Counted from the stretch's first letter, positions 45,435 through 55,394 are shown. The stretch is 64,000 nucleotides of DNA from Comamonadaceae bacterium M7527 (GCA_021044545.1 CP087990.1:1674001-1738000); one strand, 5' to 3'. A program made the numbers and translations. Notes: generated by a model not told the origin, from the letters alone.

Positions 45435-47032
45435 TCACCGTTGGTCGTCGGCTTGCTGGTTGCGCCATTCGGTGGAGACCTGCTGCAAACGAACCGCCAC
45501 AATCGCAGCCTCTTGCTCGTTGTTGTGCTGCTGGTTGGCCAATGCTTGTGCGGCCATAAAGCGGTCTTTGGCGGCTTCCAACTGCCCTGTGTGCGCCGAA
45601 TACTCGGCTTGCGCGCGCAACGCCCTCAAGGGCTGACGCATGGCCTGCGCCAAATGGCCTGCGACTTGCCACGCCTGCGCATCACCAGGGTGGTCTACCA
45701 GCCACAAACGCAGCAGCTGATCAGCTTGGTCTTGCACTGCAGCCCATGATTGCCAGCCAGACACACCCGCGGCAGCGGCTGCGCTGAGCAACTCGCTGCG
45801 ATAGCTGCGACGAATGTTCTCAGGCGCAGCCGCGTAATGCTGTAACAACCGCATTGACAATCGCGCCATGGCCTCGCCATTGAACAAAGCAGGCCTGTCG
45901 GCGGGCGGCATGGCCACCCATACTTGTAGCGCACTCGTTTGTATCAAGGCCTGCAATACCTTGTTGGATGCAGCGGTACGCACGCCAATTTGCTCAAGCC
46001 ACTGCCACGCCAAGGCGTGTTGCTGCAAAGCCGCTGCGGCTAACGCGCCCTGGTAGACGTCCACTGGCCTGGTATTGCCAGCAACTTGCTTGCCAGCCAG
46101 GTTCACCCAAGCCTGCAAACTGTCTTGGCGGGTTTGTACCAGCACCTGTGCACGGGCGCGCATGAACAAGTGCACATCCGGGTCCAGCCAGTCGGCTTGA
46201 AGCAAGCCATGCGCTGGTGGGCGCAAATCTGCCAAGCGCAACTGCATGTCGGCCATGCGCTGCGAGGTTAGCGGGTGGCTGCGCAAATACGGGAAAGCGC
46301 CATCGTCGTTGAGACGGTTGACGTGTTGCAGTTGCTCAAACATACGAGCAAAGCCTGCCGCCTCAAAACCGGCCAAGTTTTGTACTTGCAAGCCTTGACG
46401 GTCGGCCTCACGCTCCATGTCTCTTGAAAAATTCAACTGGCTTTGTGCGGCTGCGGCCTGCCCCCCAATATGGCCGCATTGGCCAAACCGGTGTCGTGCG
46501 TTACCGCAAGACTGCCCACAATCATGGCCGCCAATAACCATGGCGCGTTTTGTTCACGCAAACTGATCATGCGCGCAATGTGGCGCTGCGTCACGTGGCT
46601 TAGCTCGTGCGCCAACACCGAGGCCAGTGCATGCACGTCATCAGCCATGGCCATCAAGCCCATGTTGACACCTAAATAGCCACCGGGCAGCGCAAAGGCG
46701 TTGACACTTGCGTCGTTGATCAGCAGTACTTGCCAGGCCAACTGCTGCGCCATCTCTGGACTGATATCGCCGCGCTCTATGCCAGCTGCATACAAGGCTT
46801 GCCACACGTTGTCTATGTACTGCTCCAGCACCACGTCAGTGCCCACGTCCCCACTGGCATACAAGTTGCCCACAATACGTGCGCCCAGGCGCCGCTCGTC
46901 ACCCAGGCTCAAGTCGCCCACTTCGCCTAGCGCGGGCAGTGGCACTTGTTGGTCTTGTCCGTGTGCCGCGCCCGACAACAAGCTGCCAACCAGCAAGGCG
47001 GCACAAACAACATGTCGATGAAAGAGGTACAT
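45435..47032 (-). CDS. BepA-like M48 metallopeptidase with TPR repeats (frameshifted)
   Basis: A periplasmic protein of about 532 residues: signal peptide (1-25), M48 zinc peptidase domain with H142-E143-L-S-H146, and a C-terminal tetratricopeptide array, as in BepA (YfgC), a quality-control protease of outer-membrane assembly. The frame breaks at a C6 run at 46461-46466 (G6 on the coding strand). A seventh G joins A-I-L-G-G to Q-A-A-A-A-Q-S and then R-D-M-E-R-E-A-D-R, where the third zinc ligand Glu sits. The break separates H-E-x-x-H from that ligand, so the protein would be inactive if the shift is real. Divergent from moaC. Confidence 0.86.
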
Positions 47033-47090
47033 AGTCTTTTATGATGCTGGGCAAGACGCCCACTTTTACACACACCGCATAAAGGCCGCC

Positions 47091-47570
47091 GTGAGTACTT
47101 CACCCCTAACCCATTTTGACGCCCAAGGGCATGCCCACATGGTAGACGTAGGCAGCAAGGCTGACACCAAGCGTGTTGCGGTGGCTACTGGCTTTATCAG
47201 CATGCTAAGCGCAACACAGGCGCTTATCGCACAAGGCACTGCAAAAAAAGGCGATGTACTGGGCGTTGCCCGTATCGCCGCCATACAAGGGGCCAAGCGC
47301 ACATCAGACCTCATTCCGCTATGCCACCCCTTGGCTTTAAGCCACGTCAGCGTGCAATTCGAGCTGGCAAGCAACGGCGTGCGCTGTACCGCCACTGTAG
47401 AAACCACTGGCCCCACCGGCGTAGAGATGGAAGCCCTCACGGCCGTACAAATCGGCCTGCTCACCATTTACGACATGTGCAAGGCCGCCGACCGCGGCAT
47501 GACCATCACAGACGTGAAGCTACTTGAAAAAATGGGCGGCAAGTCTGGGCATTGGGTGGTGGCGAAGTGA
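47091..47570 (+). CDS. moaC: Cyclic pyranopterin monophosphate synthase
   Basis: Converts the MoaA product to cyclic pyranopterin monophosphate in molybdenum cofactor synthesis. The 159-residue protein has M-V-D-V-G-S-K, the A-A-I-Q-G-A-K-R-T block, L-I-P-L-C-H-P-L with the catalytic-site histidine, and the E-T-T-G-P-T-G-V-E-M-E-A-L segment. A GTG start at 47091 is supported by an AAAGG element five bases upstream. No other moa genes are in the window. Confidence 0.95.
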   Translation: MSTSPLTHFDAQGHAHMVDVGSKADTKRVAVATGFISMLSATQALIAQGTAKKGDVLGVARIAAIQGAKRTSDLIPLCHPLALSHVSVQFELASNGVRCTATVETTGPTGVEMEALTAVQIGLLTIYDMCKAADRGMTITDVKLLEKMGGKSGHWVVAK

Positions 47571-47683
47571 GCACCAACACATTAGAGAAGCGCAAAGTCG
47601 GCAGGCACAAGACCACAGGCCAATTCATACCCTGAGCAAAGTCTCCCTGAACGTGATTGTGCAGGCAGCAAGTAACTGCCCCA

Positions 47684-48187
47684 TCACTGCTCGGCCTCTA
47701 CCCCCGTATTGTCCGCCGTACACTTGGGCTGCGTTTTGTCGCGCCTCATGGTCCACTGCAACAACGGCGAGCCTGGTATCGGCGTCACAGCCATGACCAC
47801 GGTACAAGCGCCCGCATTGGCTGCGCCATTGATAACAACGTAAAGCGACGTCTCATCGCTGCTGGCCTTGACAGTGGCCACGCCGTTGGGCAACACAAGA
47901 GAGCCGCTGTCATTGAGGCCTGCAGTAACACCCAGTTCGGCCAAACTGTCGCAGGCTTCAATGGCACCACCTTGCTCTACCAGGCACCGCGCTGCCTCGG
48001 TTTGGAGCACGGCGACACCCGATAAGTTGGTAGCCCATCGTGCGCGCTGCGTGTTGTTTTGGTAGGCCGGAATGGCCACAGCGGCCAGCACACCTATGAC
48101 GGCAACCACCACCATCAGCTCTATCAAGGTAAAGCCTATTTGGTTGTTGACGCGATTTGAGCGGCGCTCAGGTTTGACGGCGTGCAT
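47684..48187 (-). CDS. Type IV pilin-like protein
   Basis: A 167-residue prepilin with a long leader. The cleavage motif G-F-T-L-I-E-L (G18, mature Phe with Glu at +5) leads a hydrophobic helix M-V-V-V-A-V-I-G-V-L-A-A-V-A-I-P-A-Y. A pair of cysteines flanking C-L-V-E-Q...A-C-D, and a third and fourth downstream, suggest disulfides. I chose ATG 48187 (M-H-A-V-K-P); ATG 48205 would add six residues. A lone pilin, with no pilus assembly genes nearby. Converges on moaC. Confidence 0.85.
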   Translation of the reverse strand: MHAVKPERRSNRVNNQIGFTLIELMVVVAVIGVLAAVAIPAYQNNTQRARWATNLSGVAVLQTEAARCLVEQGGAIEACDSLAELGVTAGLNDSGSLVLPNGVATVKASSDETSLYVVINGAANAGACTVVMAVTPIPGSPLLQWTMRRDKTQPKCTADNTGVEAEQ

Positions 48188-48347
48188 ATAAGCTCCCTGC
48201 TTCATTGTGTTGGTGGCCGGCTAAGGCAACATAGGCTTGAACACGCTGGCTTGCGACAAGTCGCCAAGGCGTTCGCGAAGGCGCCATTACCATCAAGCAT
48301 ACAAGCCGCTGGTAGCTACACAATCAGTGCTATCACTGTAAGGGCAT

Positions 48348-48379
48348 AAAAAAATGGCAACGCATTGCGGCGTTGCCAT
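48348..48379 (-). terminator. Rho-independent terminator after sucCD
   Basis: Minus strand: ATGGCAACGC (48379-48370) pairs with GCGTTGCCAT (48363-48354) around a six-base loop, then seven T residues (48354-48348). A strong stem 31 bases past the sucD stop. Confidence 0.88.
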
Positions 48380-48409
48380 TTGATTTAAGCATCAAACGCT
48401 GGCTGTAAC

Positions 48410-49303
48410 TTACAGCAAGCCCTTGAGCAGCTTGCCCATCTCGGATGGGTTGCGTGTCACTGTAAAGCCACAGGCTTCCATAATGGCCAACTTGGCTTCG
48501 GCTGTGTCGTCGCCGCCAGAGATCAACGCACCGGCGTGACCCATGCGCTTGCCCGGAGGCGCTGTGACACCCGCAATAAAGCCCACGATTGGCTTTTTCA
48601 TGTTGTCTTTGCACCAAAGCGCCGCTTCGGCCTCGTCTGGTCCGCCGATTTCGCCAATCATGATGACCGCATCGGTATCAGGATCGTCGTTAAACATGCG
48701 CATCACGTCAATGTGCTTCAAGCCGTTGACGGGGTCTCCACCAATACCAACAGCACTTGACTGGCCCAAGCCCAGCTCAGTCAACTGACCTACGGCTTCG
48801 TAAGTCAAGGTACCGGAACGAGACACCACGCCGATACGGCCTTTTTTGTGGATGTGGCCAGGCATGATGCCGATCTTGATTTCGTCGGGTGTAATCAAAC
48901 CGGGACAGTTGGGACCCAGCAACAAAGTCTTTTTGCCGCCCGCTGCCTCTTTGGCGGCCATGCGACGGCGCACTTCAAGCATGTCGCGCACTGGAATGCC
49001 TTCGGTGATGCAAATCGCCAAGTCCAGGTCGGCTTCAACCGCTTCCCAAATCGCAGCAGCCGCACCGGCTGGCGGCACGTAAATCACGGATACGGTGGCA
49101 CCCGTGTCAGCCGCTGCTTCTTTGACAGAGCCAAAAATCGGGATGTTAAAGATGGACTCGCCAGCCTTCTTGGGGTTCACACCAGCCACGAAACACGCTT
49201 TACCGTTTGCGTACTCTTGGCACTTTTCGGTGTGGAACTGACCCGTTTTACCGGTGATACCCTGGGTGATGACCTTGGTGTCTTTATTAATGAGGATAGA
49301 CAT
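48410..49303 (-). CDS. sucD: Succinyl-CoA synthetase alpha subunit
   Basis: With SucC makes succinate and ATP or GTP from succinyl-CoA in the citric acid cycle. The 297-residue protein has the CoA-binding G-I-T-G-K-T-G-Q-F-H, the G-P-N-C-P-G-L-I-T-P block and the phospho-histidine loop G-H-A-G-A-L-I-S-G-G near residue 253. The start at ATG 49303 has AAGGA upstream. It follows sucC by 25 bases and is followed by a terminator. Confidence 0.97.
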   Translation of the reverse strand: MSILINKDTKVITQGITGKTGQFHTEKCQEYANGKACFVAGVNPKKAGESIFNIPIFGSVKEAAADTGATVSVIYVPPAGAAAAIWEAVEADLDLAICITEGIPVRDMLEVRRRMAAKEAAGGKKTLLLGPNCPGLITPDEIKIGIMPGHIHKKGRIGVVSRSGTLTYEAVGQLTELGLGQSSAVGIGGDPVNGLKHIDVMRMFNDDPDTDAVIMIGEIGGPDEAEAALWCKDNMKKPIVGFIAGVTAPPGKRMGHAGALISGGDDTAEAKLAIMEACGFTVTRNPSEMGKLLKGLL

Positions 49304-49328
49304 GCTTATTCCTTATTTTCTGTCGGGC

Positions 49329-50495
49329 TTAGGCTGCTTTAACAGCGGCAACGATTTTCTCGGCGGCTTCAGCCATAGAGTCGGCGCTGATGATTGGCAA
49401 ACCAGAATCGGCCAACATTTGCTTGCCCAATACCTCATTGGTGCCCTTCATACGCACAACCAGCGGCACGCTCAGGTTCACAGCCTTACAAGCTGTAATC
49501 ACGCCCTCGGCAATGGTGTCGCAGCGCATGATGCCACCAAAGATGTTGACCAGAATGGCCTTGACTTTGGGGTTCTTCAACATGATCTTGAACGCCTCAG
49601 TCACCTTCTCAGGTGTCGCGCCGCCGCCCACATCCAGGAAGTTGGCTGGCTCAGCGCCAAACAACTTGATGGTGTCCATGGTGGCCATGGCCAGGCCAGC
49701 GCCGTTGACCAAACAGCCAATGTTGCCTTCCAGGCTGATGTAGGCCAGGTCAAACTTGGAAGCCTCTACTTCAGCTGCGTCTTCTTCGTCTAGGTCGCGG
49801 TAAGCCACGATCTCTGGGTGACGGTACAGCGCGTTTGAGTCAAAGTTGAACTTGGCGTCCAAGGCCATAACGCCACCCTTGCTGTCGCGGTTCAGTGGGT
49901 TGATCTCAACCAATGACGCGTCCGTGTCCATGTAGCACTTGAACAGCTTTTGGAAAATATCGACAGCCTGTGCGGTCGAGTCTGCCGGCATGCCAATGGC
50001 GTCAGCAATCTTTTTGGCTTGCTCGTCGCTGAAGCCAACCAACGGATCAATGAACTCGGTGATGATTTTCTCGGGCGTGCTGTGTGCCACTTCCTCAATG
50101 TCCATGCCACCTTCGCTGGACGCGATGAAGGCCACTTTTTGTGTGGCACGGTCTGTCACAACGGACACGTAGTATTCTTTTTGAATGTCGGCGCCGTCTT
50201 CTATGTAGAGACGACGTACTTTCTGGCCTTCAGGGCCAGTCTGATGCGTTTTGAGCTGCATGCCCAGAATCTCGCCAGCCAATGCCTTGACATCATCAAT
50301 AGACTTGGCCACTTTCACGCCACCGCCCTTGCCGCGGCCACCTGCGTGGATTTGGGCTTTTACCACCCATACTGGGCCGCCCAATTTTTGTGCGGCCTCA
50401 ACAGCCTCCTGCACGGTAAAAGCAGCGATACCCCTTGGTGTGGGTACGCCGAACTGACGCAAGATTTCCTTGCCTTGATACTCGTGAATCTTCAT
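49329..50495 (-). CDS. sucC: Succinyl-CoA synthetase beta subunit
   Basis: ATP-grasp subunit, 388 residues, starting M-K-I-H-E-Y-Q-G-K-E-I-L. Contains the ATP-binding V-V-K-A-Q-I-H-A-G-G-R-G-K-G-G-G-V, the C-terminal A-I-L-V-N-I-F-G-G-I-M-R-C and the phosphate-region L-N-G-A-G-L-A-M-A-T (here N-G-A-G-L-A-M-A). I chose ATG 50495. The 209-base upstream gap to argC shows no clear promoter, gene or RNA. Confidence 0.97.
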   Translation of the reverse strand: MKIHEYQGKEILRQFGVPTPRGIAAFTVQEAVEAAQKLGGPVWVVKAQIHAGGRGKGGGVKVAKSIDDVKALAGEILGMQLKTHQTGPEGQKVRRLYIEDGADIQKEYYVSVVTDRATQKVAFIASSEGGMDIEEVAHSTPEKIITEFIDPLVGFSDEQAKKIADAIGMPADSTAQAVDIFQKLFKCYMDTDASLVEINPLNRDSKGGVMALDAKFNFDSNALYRHPEIVAYRDLDEEDAAEVEASKFDLAYISLEGNIGCLVNGAGLAMATMDTIKLFGAEPANFLDVGGGATPEKVTEAFKIMLKNPKVKAILVNIFGGIMRCDTIAEGVITACKAVNLSVPLVVRMKGTNEVLGKQMLADSGLPIISADSMAEAAEKIVAAVKAA

Positions 50496-50704
50496 GTCAG
50501 GACTCTCAAAGTGTGAACGCAACACTTCCTACGCAAACCTGTGTTTAGGCGAATCCTAGGCACGGCGCACGAGGGAAAAAACAAACCGGAACTGTATCAT
50601 GTTGCAACGCACCAAACGTTTCTGCAAACTGACACCAGCGCTGGTCTTAGCCCGTCACGCGGCAAGGGCAGCACACAACACGCATGAATCCTCAAATATA
50701 AGAT

Positions 50705-51634
50705 ATGACTGATATATTCATTGATGGCGAAGCCGGCACCACTGGCCTACAGATTCGCGAGCGTTTGCAAACGCTAAGCCACGTCAGGCTGCTCAGCATT
50801 GACCCCGCGCAACGCAAAAATCCAGACGCAAAAAAGCAGCTGCTGACCCAAGCCGACGCCGTGGTGCTGTGCTTGCACGACGATGCCGCTCGCGACACCG
50901 TGGCCTTGATAGACGCGCTGTCAGCCGCTGGCCACAAAGCGCCACGCATTGTGGACGCTTCTACGGCGCACCGCACCGCAGCAGGCTGGGTCTATGGTTT
51001 TCCAGAACTGTGCGCCGCACAGCTAGCCCTGATCAAGAACGCATCACGCGTGGCCAACCCAGGCTGCTACGCCACAGGTGCCATTGCCTTGCTGCGCCCG
51101 CTGATAGACGCCGGTCTGTTGCCCACAGATGCACGGGTGAATTTGCCCAGCGTTAGCGGCTACAGCGGCGGTGGACGCACCATGATTGAAGACTACGAGG
51201 CAGACCGCGCGCCCAAGTTTCAGCTCTATGGCTTGAGCCTGCAACACAAGCACCTGCCTGAGATCATGCACACGGGCTTGCGAGTACCACCGTTGTTTGT
51301 GCCCAGTGTCGGCAACTTTGCACAAGGCATGTTGGTACAGCTACCGCTACACCACAACCAACTGGCAGCAGGCACCAATACAGCAGGCCTATTGGCAGCA
51401 CTGCAAGCGCACTACAAGGGCAGTGAGTTTGTACGCGTCATTGACGGCGGCCATGCTGGCATGAGCCCAGCCAACCTGGACGCTACGGCGCTGGCCAACA
51501 CCAACGATTTAGAGCTACACGTATTTGGCAACGACAGCAACGCGCAAACGCTGCTGGTCGCCAGGCTGGACAACCTGGGCAAAGGTGCAAGCGGCGCGGC
51601 GGTGCAAAACTTGGGCTTGATGTTTGGCTGGTAG
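50705..51634 (+). CDS. argC: N-acetyl-gamma-glutamyl-phosphate reductase, type 2
   Basis: Reduces N-acetylglutamyl phosphate in arginine synthesis. The 309-residue size and sequence are those of the short type 2 ArgC. The NADP-binding start D-G-E-A-G-T-T-G is followed by N-P-G-C121-Y-A-T-G with the catalytic cysteine (codon 51065-51067) and S-G-Y-S-G-G-G-R. No Shine-Dalgarno site precedes ATG 50705; a TATAAG lies close before it, so the transcript could be leaderless. No other arg genes nearby. Confidence 0.95.
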   Translation: MTDIFIDGEAGTTGLQIRERLQTLSHVRLLSIDPAQRKNPDAKKQLLTQADAVVLCLHDDAARDTVALIDALSAAGHKAPRIVDASTAHRTAAGWVYGFPELCAAQLALIKNASRVANPGCYATGAIALLRPLIDAGLLPTDARVNLPSVSGYSGGGRTMIEDYEADRAPKFQLYGLSLQHKHLPEIMHTGLRVPPLFVPSVGNFAQGMLVQLPLHHNQLAAGTNTAGLLAALQAHYKGSEFVRVIDGGHAGMSPANLDATALANTNDLELHVFGNDSNAQTLLVARLDNLGKGASGAAVQNLGLMFGW

Positions 51635-51665
51635 ACGGTACTGATCAGCAGCGGCTGTTGGCAAC

Positions 51666-53048
51666 TCAGTTATCCAGCACCCGCACCTTGACTTTTTTGC
51701 CCTTGATGCGACCTGCGTTTAGCTTGTCACAAGCCTTGTTGGCAATGGCTTTGTCCACAGCGACATAGGTTGAAAATTCACCCAATGCAATTTTGCCAAC
51801 TTGGGCCTTGTCAAAACCCGCCTCGCCAGTCAGCGCACCCAGGATATCGCCAGCGCGAATTTTTTCTTTGCGACCGCCCGCTATTTGCAGCGTGCGCATA
51901 GGCGCTTGCAACACAGGCTTGCCAGTGTTGAGTTGACTTAGTGTTTGCCAGCGGGCAGGTCGCTTGGTTTGCTCTTCTATGCGAGCCACGCGGCCCATCT
52001 CTGGCATGCTGACCAAACTCAGCGCAATACCCGTGGCGCCCGCACGGCCCGTGCGACCAACGCGATGTACATACACTTCTGCATCTGGTGTCGTGTCTAC
52101 GTTGATAACAGCGCTTAGGTTGGCAATGTCTAAACCACGCGCGGCCACGTCTGTGGCCACCAGCACTGAGCAGCTGCGGTTGGCAAACTGCACCAACACC
52201 TGGTCACGGTCGCGTTGGTCCAGATCGCCGTGCAAGGTGAGGGCTGAAAAGCCTACTGCGCGCAACACCTCTACCAAGTCATTGCACTGCGCGCGGGTGT
52301 TGCAAAACGCCACTGTCGACTCTGGCTGGTAGTGATTCAACAAGTCAGACACCGCATGCAAGCGCTGCGCGTCATCCACTTCGAAGAACCACTCGTCAAT
52401 GGTGATCGCCTCATGCACGGTATCCACCTGCACGCGCTGAGGCTTGCGCATAAAGCGCGCCGCCATGCTGTCAATTGCGTCGGGGTAGGTCGCTGAAAAC
52501 AACAAGGTCTGGCGCTGTGCTGGCGCGTACTTCACAACGGCCGCAATGTCGTCGGCAAAGCCCATGTCCAGCATGCGGTCGGCCTCATCCAGCACCAGCG
52601 TAGCGAGGTTATCCAGCCCCAAATGCTCGCGCTGCAAATGGTCTAACACCCGACCTGGTGTGCCCACTACGATGTGCGCGCCATGCTCCAGGCTGGCGGT
52701 TTGCCCGCGCAACGCCACGCCACCGCACAAGGTGAGAATTTTGACGTTGGTCAAGGCGCGCGCCAAACGACGCAGCTCAGCACACACTTGATCGGCCAAC
52801 TCACGTGTAGGGCACAGCACCAGGGCTTGCACGTTGAGCTTGTTGGGGTCTAGTGTGTGCAACAAGGCCAAGCCAAAGGCGGCGGTTTTGCCGCTACCGG
52901 TTTTGGCTTGCGCAATGACATCGGCGCCCGCCAAAGACAACGGCAACGTGGCTGCCTGAACAGGGGTGAGGGCATCAAAGCCCAGGGCCGTGAGGTTGTT
53001 TTGTTGTGCTGTGGTGAGGCCCAGCGAGGCGAAGCTTGTTGCGGTCAT
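51666..53048 (-). CDS. dbpA: ATP-dependent RNA helicase DbpA
   Basis: DEAD-box helicase acting on 23S rRNA during large-subunit assembly. The 460-residue protein shows motif Q (G-F-x-x-L-T-P-V-Q), Walker A A-K-T-G-S-G-K-T, D-E-A-D, S-A-T, and H-R-V-G-R-T-G-R, and ends in the DbpA RNA-binding domain (about 385-460: R-A-G-D-I-L-G-A-L-T). The start at ATG 53048 is more likely than TTG 53054. Thirteen bases after recX. Confidence 0.93.
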   Translation of the reverse strand: MTATSFASLGLTTAQQNNLTALGFDALTPVQAATLPLSLAGADVIAQAKTGSGKTAAFGLALLHTLDPNKLNVQALVLCPTRELADQVCAELRRLARALTNVKILTLCGGVALRGQTASLEHGAHIVVGTPGRVLDHLQREHLGLDNLATLVLDEADRMLDMGFADDIAAVVKYAPAQRQTLLFSATYPDAIDSMAARFMRKPQRVQVDTVHEAITIDEWFFEVDDAQRLHAVSDLLNHYQPESTVAFCNTRAQCNDLVEVLRAVGFSALTLHGDLDQRDRDQVLVQFANRSCSVLVATDVAARGLDIANLSAVINVDTTPDAEVYVHRVGRTGRAGATGIALSLVSMPEMGRVARIEEQTKRPARWQTLSQLNTGKPVLQAPMRTLQIAGGRKEKIRAGDILGALTGEAGFDKAQVGKIALGEFSTYVAVDKAIANKACDKLNAGRIKGKKVKVRVLDN

Positions 53049-53061
53049 GCGCAATTATCCG

Positions 53062-53535
53062 CTACCAGTCGTCATCCAAGGCCTCATCATCAGCGCCAAC
53101 CCGTGGCACTACCGCACGCACCACGCCGCCATCAAAGCCACGTGCTGCCAAAAAGCGCATCTGCTTGGCCCGCGCGTTGGCGTCTGTTGGTGGCACACCA
53201 AATTTTTTGGCCCATACAGATTGGGCGCGCTCAAGCTCTGTGGCTTTGAGGCTGGCAACCGTGTCGCGCACCACATCAGCGCTTAAGCCCTTGGCTTGTA
53301 ACACTTGGCGCAGTCGCATGCTTCCCATGCGCTGCGCCTTGGCATTCACAACGCTGCCCGCCACGCGCTGTTCACTGATGAGCCCCTTGGCTTCAAAGTC
53401 ATCCAGCACCTGCGCCAGCTCGCCGTCCTGGGTTTCCAACGCGCGCAGTTTGCGCGCCAGTTCAGGCTTGGAGTGCTCTCGCTGGCTTAACAACTTGAGC
53501 ACCCTAGCTTTGAGCGATAGCGCCGGTGCGGGCAT
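53062..53535 (-). CDS. recX: Regulatory protein RecX
   Basis: Small inhibitor and modulator of RecA filaments, 157 residues with three-helix repeats (K-A-R-V-L-K-L-L-S-Q-R-E-H-S-K-P-E-L, then L-R-Q-V-L-Q-A-K-G-L). ATG 53535 lies 14 bases after the recA stop in a recA-recX operon. Last residues are acidic. Tight spacing implies co-expression with recA under SOS control. Confidence 0.94.
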   Translation of the reverse strand: MPAPALSLKARVLKLLSQREHSKPELARKLRALETQDGELAQVLDDFEAKGLISEQRVAGSVVNAKAQRMGSMRLRQVLQAKGLSADVVRDTVASLKATELERAQSVWAKKFGVPPTDANARAKQMRFLAARGFDGGVVRAVVPRVGADDEALDDDW

Positions 53536-53549
53536 GTCCTTGTGCGCTT

Positions 53550-54632
53550 TTACACTTCGTCGTCGCTGACCACAGGCGGTGTGGCGGCTACGCTAACGCT
53601 GAGCTGCGGCACGTCCAGGGCTGCACGCACCTTGTTTTCAATTTCACGCGACAAGCCGGGGTTCTCTTTCAAAAACTCGCGCGCATTGTCACGGCCTTGT
53701 CCAATTTTTTCGCCGTTGTAGGCATACCAGGCGCCAGACTTGTCCACGATGTTGTTGGCCACACCCAGATCAATGATTTCGCCTTCACGGCTGATGCCTT
53801 TGCCGTACATGATGTCGAACTCTGCCGTCTTGAATGGCGAGGCCACCTTGTTCTTCACCACCTTCACGCGGGTCTCGTTACCAATGAGTTCATCACCCTT
53901 TTTGATAGAGCCAGTGCGGCGAATGTCCAAACGCACAGACGAATAAAACTTCAATGCGTTACCGCCGGTGGTGGTCTCTGGACTGCCAAACATCACGCCA
54001 ATTTTCATACGAATTTGGTTGATAAAAATCACCGTACAGTTGGCTTTTTTGATGGTGGCTGTGAGCTTGCGCAACGCTTGGCTCATCAAACGCGCCTGCA
54101 AACCCGGCAATGAGTCGCCCATGTCGCCCTCAAGTTCGGCCTTGGGCGTGAGCGCCGCAACAGAGTCTATGACGATCAGGTCAATGGCAGCAGAACGCAC
54201 CAGGCTGTCCACCACCTCTAGGGCTTGCTCGCCCGTGTCTGGCTGAGAAATCAGCATGTCTTCCAAGTTCACACCCAAGGCTTGTGCGTACTGCACGTCT
54301 AGGGCATGCTCAGCGTCTACAAAGGCGCACACGCCACCGAGCTTTTGCATCTCAGCCACCACTTGTAGCGTCAATGTGGTTTTGCCTGATGACTCTGGGC
54401 CGTAAATTTCTATCACGCGCCCACGCGGCAAACCACCAACGCCCAGCGCGACGTCTAAACCCAATGAGCCAGTTGACACCGTTTGAATGTCTTCAATCAC
54501 CTCGCCAGCGCCCAAGCGCATGATGGTGCCCTTGCCAAACTGCTTTTCAATTTGAGCCAAGGCGGCCTGCAAGGCTTTGGCCTTCTCGGCGTTAATGCCC
54601 TTGGCTGGTGCTTCTTTAACGGATGTGCTCAT
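53550..54632 (-). CDS. recA: Recombinase RecA
   Basis: Strand-exchange protein and SOS coprotease, 360 residues. Walker A G-P-E-S-S-G-K-T spans residues 78-85; A-L-K-F-Y-S-S-V-R-L-D-I-R and the acidic C terminus (S-D-D-E-V) are typical. ATG 54632 has AGGAG seven bases upstream. A LexA-like box lies 53 bases upstream (54685-54700). Confidence 0.99.
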   Translation of the reverse strand: MSTSVKEAPAKGINAEKAKALQAALAQIEKQFGKGTIMRLGAGEVIEDIQTVSTGSLGLDVALGVGGLPRGRVIEIYGPESSGKTTLTLQVVAEMQKLGGVCAFVDAEHALDVQYAQALGVNLEDMLISQPDTGEQALEVVDSLVRSAAIDLIVIDSVAALTPKAELEGDMGDSLPGLQARLMSQALRKLTATIKKANCTVIFINQIRMKIGVMFGSPETTTGGNALKFYSSVRLDIRRTGSIKKGDELIGNETRVKVVKNKVASPFKTAEFDIMYGKGISREGEIIDLGVANNIVDKSGAWYAYNGEKIGQGRDNAREFLKENPGLSREIENKVRAALDVPQLSVSVAATPPVVSDDEV

Positions 54633-54684
54633 GGCGAACTCCTAGGGTGTTGAATTGGTTGATATTTTTTCAATCGCAGCCGAC

Positions 54685-54700
54685 TTGTCTTTATATACAG
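54685..54700 (-). promoter_or_regulatory. LexA (SOS) box upstream of recA
   Basis: Minus strand CTGTATATAAAGACAA fits the CTGT-N8-ACAG consensus with one mismatch (ACAA for ACAG) and has the usual AT-rich centre. It lies 53 bases from the recA ATG, as expected for an SOS operator. Confidence 0.75.
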
Positions 54701-54782
54701 GCTGGATGCTTGAACAGTAGTTTAACCAGTTATTAAATCATTTTGTCGATTTATTTGGTCAGTTTGCATTACCATTTACCAA

Positions 54783-55286
54783 ATGGCCTCTGTCTCAACC
54801 GCACCGCAACAAACAAGCCCCCGCGACGACTGGCGCAGCAACCACTTAGGCTTTTTGCTGGGTGAAGCGCTGCGCCGCTTTGATGCGCGCGTGCTCACAC
54901 TTATGACGCAAGACGCAAGCGTGCCTTTGGCGTTGTCCAACTTAGCCGCGCGCGACCAAGTCGGTGCGGCGCATATTCACATCACGCGACACCTGCCGAT
55001 AAGTGGCGCACGCCTGAGCGATGTAGCCAGCGCAGCCGGCATGACCAAGCAGGCCATGGGTGACTTGGTCAACCAATGCGAGGCGTGGAACTTGGTGCAA
55101 CGCACACCACACCCCAACGACCAGCGTGCCAAACTCATACGCTTTACCGGTGACGGCTTGGCGTGGCTGGCCGCATTTGAGCGGGCTGTGGCACAAGCGC
55201 AGCTTGAGTTTCAGCTCGATGTGGGCACGGATGTGGCCACCGTTACAACGCTGGGTTTAGAGGCCTACGCGGCTGGCAACCAGTGA
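54783..55286 (+). CDS. MarR-family transcriptional regulator
   Basis: A 167-residue winged-helix protein. The recognition region R-L-S-D-V-A-S-A-A-G-M-T-K-Q-A-M-G-D-L-V-N-Q and wing H-P-N-D-Q-R-A-K-L-I-R are clear MarR elements. Its target and ligand are unknown. Divergent from recA (150-base spacer) and 108 bases before a two-component system. No Shine-Dalgarno site is visible before ATG 54783. Confidence 0.88.
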   Translation: MASVSTAPQQTSPRDDWRSNHLGFLLGEALRRFDARVLTLMTQDASVPLALSNLAARDQVGAAHIHITRHLPISGARLSDVASAAGMTKQAMGDLVNQCEAWNLVQRTPHPNDQRAKLIRFTGDGLAWLAAFERAVAQAQLEFQLDVGTDVATVTTLGLEAYAAGNQ

Positions 55287-55394
55287 CGCAATTGATCACA
55301 CATGCGCGTAAGCTGTAGGCGGGAATGTGCACCCTAAAATGCGATAAATGACAAATAAGCGCCAAGCAAGACGCCACCCATAGAAAGAGACACC

